37,348 bases of DNA, from the NCBI GenBank assembly GCA_015066515.1, contig SVOH01000015.1, positions 1 through 37,348 of the forward strand, read 5' to 3'. The stretch is from Oscillospiraceae bacterium. GTDB lineage: Bacteria; Bacillota; Clostridia; Oscillospirales; Acutalibacteraceae. Of the stretch, positions 35,786-37,348 are shown piece after piece; position 1 is the stretch's first letter; each line of letters opens with the position of its first letter. The notes below the pieces were generated by a model. That model saw only the letters and a program-made list of their open reading frames with translations, made no database searches and had not been told where the DNA came from. A program made the position numbers and the translations under genes.

Positions 35786-37348
35786 TTAACCTTGACGTGC
35801 GGCGAGCATTTCGCTGTAGTAAACAAGTGCCATTGATGCGTTTACATGTTCTTGGTAATCCTCGCCAGCATTCATAGCGTTAATTGCATAACCTGCGGCG
35901 CTGTAAGTACCAAAGTCATAATCACTACCACCATAGTTCACAGTGACAGTTATATCTTTACAAAGCTTGCTTACAGGAAGAGCTTTAAATCTGTAAAGAT
36001 GATATCTACCTGCGCCTGCGTTATTAATCATTTCAGCGCCTGTTACAGTTGCAATAACTTGACCTTCGACACTGAATGTAGCAGTAATATTAGCCTTATT
36101 TGTCTTATAATCGCCGTGGAACGCAAATGTAAACGCAATATGTGGATTAACCTTTAAGTTAAGAGAAGTTGCGTACATATCAAATACGTTTTCTTGTACT
36201 TGAGTACCATATACGTCTTCGTTATATGCATCTTTAAATAATGCATTTGTAGCAAATTTTTGTGTATAAACTGTGTTACTTGTAATGCGGTTAAGCACGC
36301 TTGTGGGTAGGTTCATAGCGTGAATACCCTTAATTTCATAGCTGTAACCACATTCACAAGAAGCTGACTTACCGTCCTCGGCATCAACCATTGTGTGTGA
36401 AACAGTCGGAGCAGTAGTTGTACACTGTGTACCATTTATAAAGTGCTGACAAACGGTTTGGTGTGTATTTGCATCAATATAAACAGTAGTCATATCATGG
36501 AAAATACTAAGTTCTGGATATGTTGCAGTATCAAACCAAATATCATCAAGACCCATATTAGCTACTGCACCTGTACCAGTTAATTTTGATGTGTCAAGTG
36601 TAGTGTATTTTGCATTGGTAGATGTTTGATCGGTATATACATTTGTAACGGTTGCATCTTGGATTCTTGTACCGATCTTACCGCCCGAACCTTCAACAAC
36701 TGTTGAATAAGGAAGCGAACCAATAACAATACAATCACTTATTTTTTGCGTACTAATATAATCGGAAGACGTACCAACTATACCGCCTTTAATTTTTGCA
36801 GCATCACTAATGTTGTTTATTGCTAAACAGTTACTTACATTACCAGAGTTATGATTAATCTGACCAATAATAAGGCCTGAAGTACTGTTGTGAATTCTTA
36901 CAGTATCGTAGAAATAGCAGTTTTTAGTTGCGCAAGAATCAACATTTACGCAGCCTGTATTTGAACTTTGATTTTGTGCAAAACCAATTATACCACCTGT
37001 GTAATGATAACCCTCAAAATAAGAAGCAGCAACAGTTACATTTTTGATATTAATTTCTTTTGCATCATTTTCAGGTCTTACAACAGTAAACAAACCAGTA
37101 TATGCATAAGAACCGCCAACAGCAGCATTTATGTTATAAACTGTAAGTCCATTACCATCAAAGTTACCCATAAAGTAATTTGAATCATTTGCCCAAAGGT
37201 GAGTACTGTTCCTTGTAGCAGCATTAACTTGAGATGCTGTAGAGTTTAATGTAATGCCATTCATACCCTTCATATTAAATACTGAATTTACAGAAACCTT
37301 ATAATTAACATTTACTGTTGCGCTTCCGCCCGAAAGAACTACCCAAGC
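35786..37348 (-). CDS. GLUG-repeat surface protein, 5' end cut by window edge
   Basis: The frame stays open to base 37348, so the true N-terminus lies outside; 520 codons are visible. The first about 330 residues match the first module of the GH16 protein in order. AWVVLSGGSA parallels AWIALQGGSA, NMKGMNGITLNSTA parallels NLNGMAGITLNSTA, and FDGNGLTVYN parallels FDGNGLIVYN, followed by YHYTGGIIGFAQN-type GLUG strands. A His/Cys-rich segment with SCECGYSYE follows. The last about 200 residues are a distinct domain I do not recognise, ending YYSEMLAARQG. No catalytic motif is visible. It is probably a secreted or surface protein, by analogy with its paralogue. The stop is at 35786, directly beside the MITE-like element. 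Confidence 0.75.
   Translation of the reverse strand, partial: AWVVLSGGSATVNVNYKVSVNSVFNMKGMNGITLNSTASQVNAATRNSTHLWANDSNYFMGNFDGNGLTVYNINAAVGGSYAYTGLFTVVRPENDAKEINIKNVTVAASYFEGYHYTGGIIGFAQNQSSNTGCVNVDSCATKNCYFYDTVRIHNSTSGLIIGQINHNSGNVSNCLAINNISDAAKIKGGIVGTSSDYISTQKISDCIVIGSLPYSTVVEGSGGKIGTRIQDATVTNVYTDQTSTNAKYTTLDTSKLTGTGAVANMGLDDIWFDTATYPELSIFHDMTTVYIDANTHQTVCQHFINGTQCTTTAPTVSHTMVDAEDGKSASCECGYSYEIKGIHAMNLPTSVLNRITSNTVYTQKFATNALFKDAYNEDVYGTQVQENVFDMYATSLNLKVNPHIAFTFAFHGDYKTNKANITATFSVEGQVIATVTGAEMINNAGAGRYHLYRFKALPVSKLCKDITVTVNYGGSDYDFGTYSAAGYAINAMNAGEDYQEHVNASMALVYYSEMLAARQG

Overview
The window looks like a chromosomal segment of a low-GC, spore-forming gut-type Clostridia, probably Oscillospiraceae/Ruminococcaceae-like. 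The placement is inferred from four things: an uninterrupted sigma-K gene, clostridial single-chain PurL, the PurO/PurH arrangement, and a dockerin-bearing surface glycoside hydrolase. AT-rich intergenic regions carry clear sigma-A promoters (TTGACA-17-TAATAT or TATACT) and GC-rich terminators. Most of the window is core metabolism, and the accessory part is the right end.

Layout. (1) 1-7600, mixed small units: an ACT-ACT-metallo-beta-lactamase protein (+), a GH63-type glycosidase (-), a 68-aa orphan protein with its own promoter, foldable leader and terminator (-), a purine permease plus a small ABM-domain protein (+), and a HAD phosphatase plus GH20-like hexosaminidase operon (-). (2) 7601-20774, one purine operon on the minus strand: promoter, ZTP (pfl) riboswitch with terminator, then purE-purC-purF-purM-purN-purO-purH-purD-purL-fhs and a terminator. 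It takes PRPP to IMP except for the ADSL step (purB), and it also makes the 10-formyl-THF consumed by PurN and PurH. ZTP/ZMP accumulates when formyl-folate is short, so the riboswitch fits the cargo. (3) 20827-29701, a pyrimidine operon on the minus strand: pyrC-carB-pyrK-pyrD-pyrF-pyrE-pyrB-pyrI. It makes UMP with regulated ATCase and NAD-linked DHODH; carA is not present. (4) 29782-30459, sigK (+). (5) 30498-37348, surface proteins on the minus strand: a partial GLUG-repeat protein running off the right edge, a MITE-like foldable element, a 39-aa acidic peptide gene, and a 1627-aa secreted protein with three GLUG-like modules, an internal dockerin and a GH16 catalytic domain.

Most noteworthy points. 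PurF lacks the N-terminal cysteine nucleophile and the rest of the usual glutaminase signature, yet keeps the PRPP loop and four Fe-S cysteines. The 68-aa gene's leader has two mutually exclusive stems that expose or hide its ribosome binding site, which is a candidate unassigned translational switch. The ZTP riboswitch sits on an operon that ends in fhs. A short acidic peptide gene lies between a mobile-type repeat and the GH16 gene. I saw no CRISPR array, tRNA, rRNA, transposase or prophage. No gene-free stretch exceeds about 300 bases.
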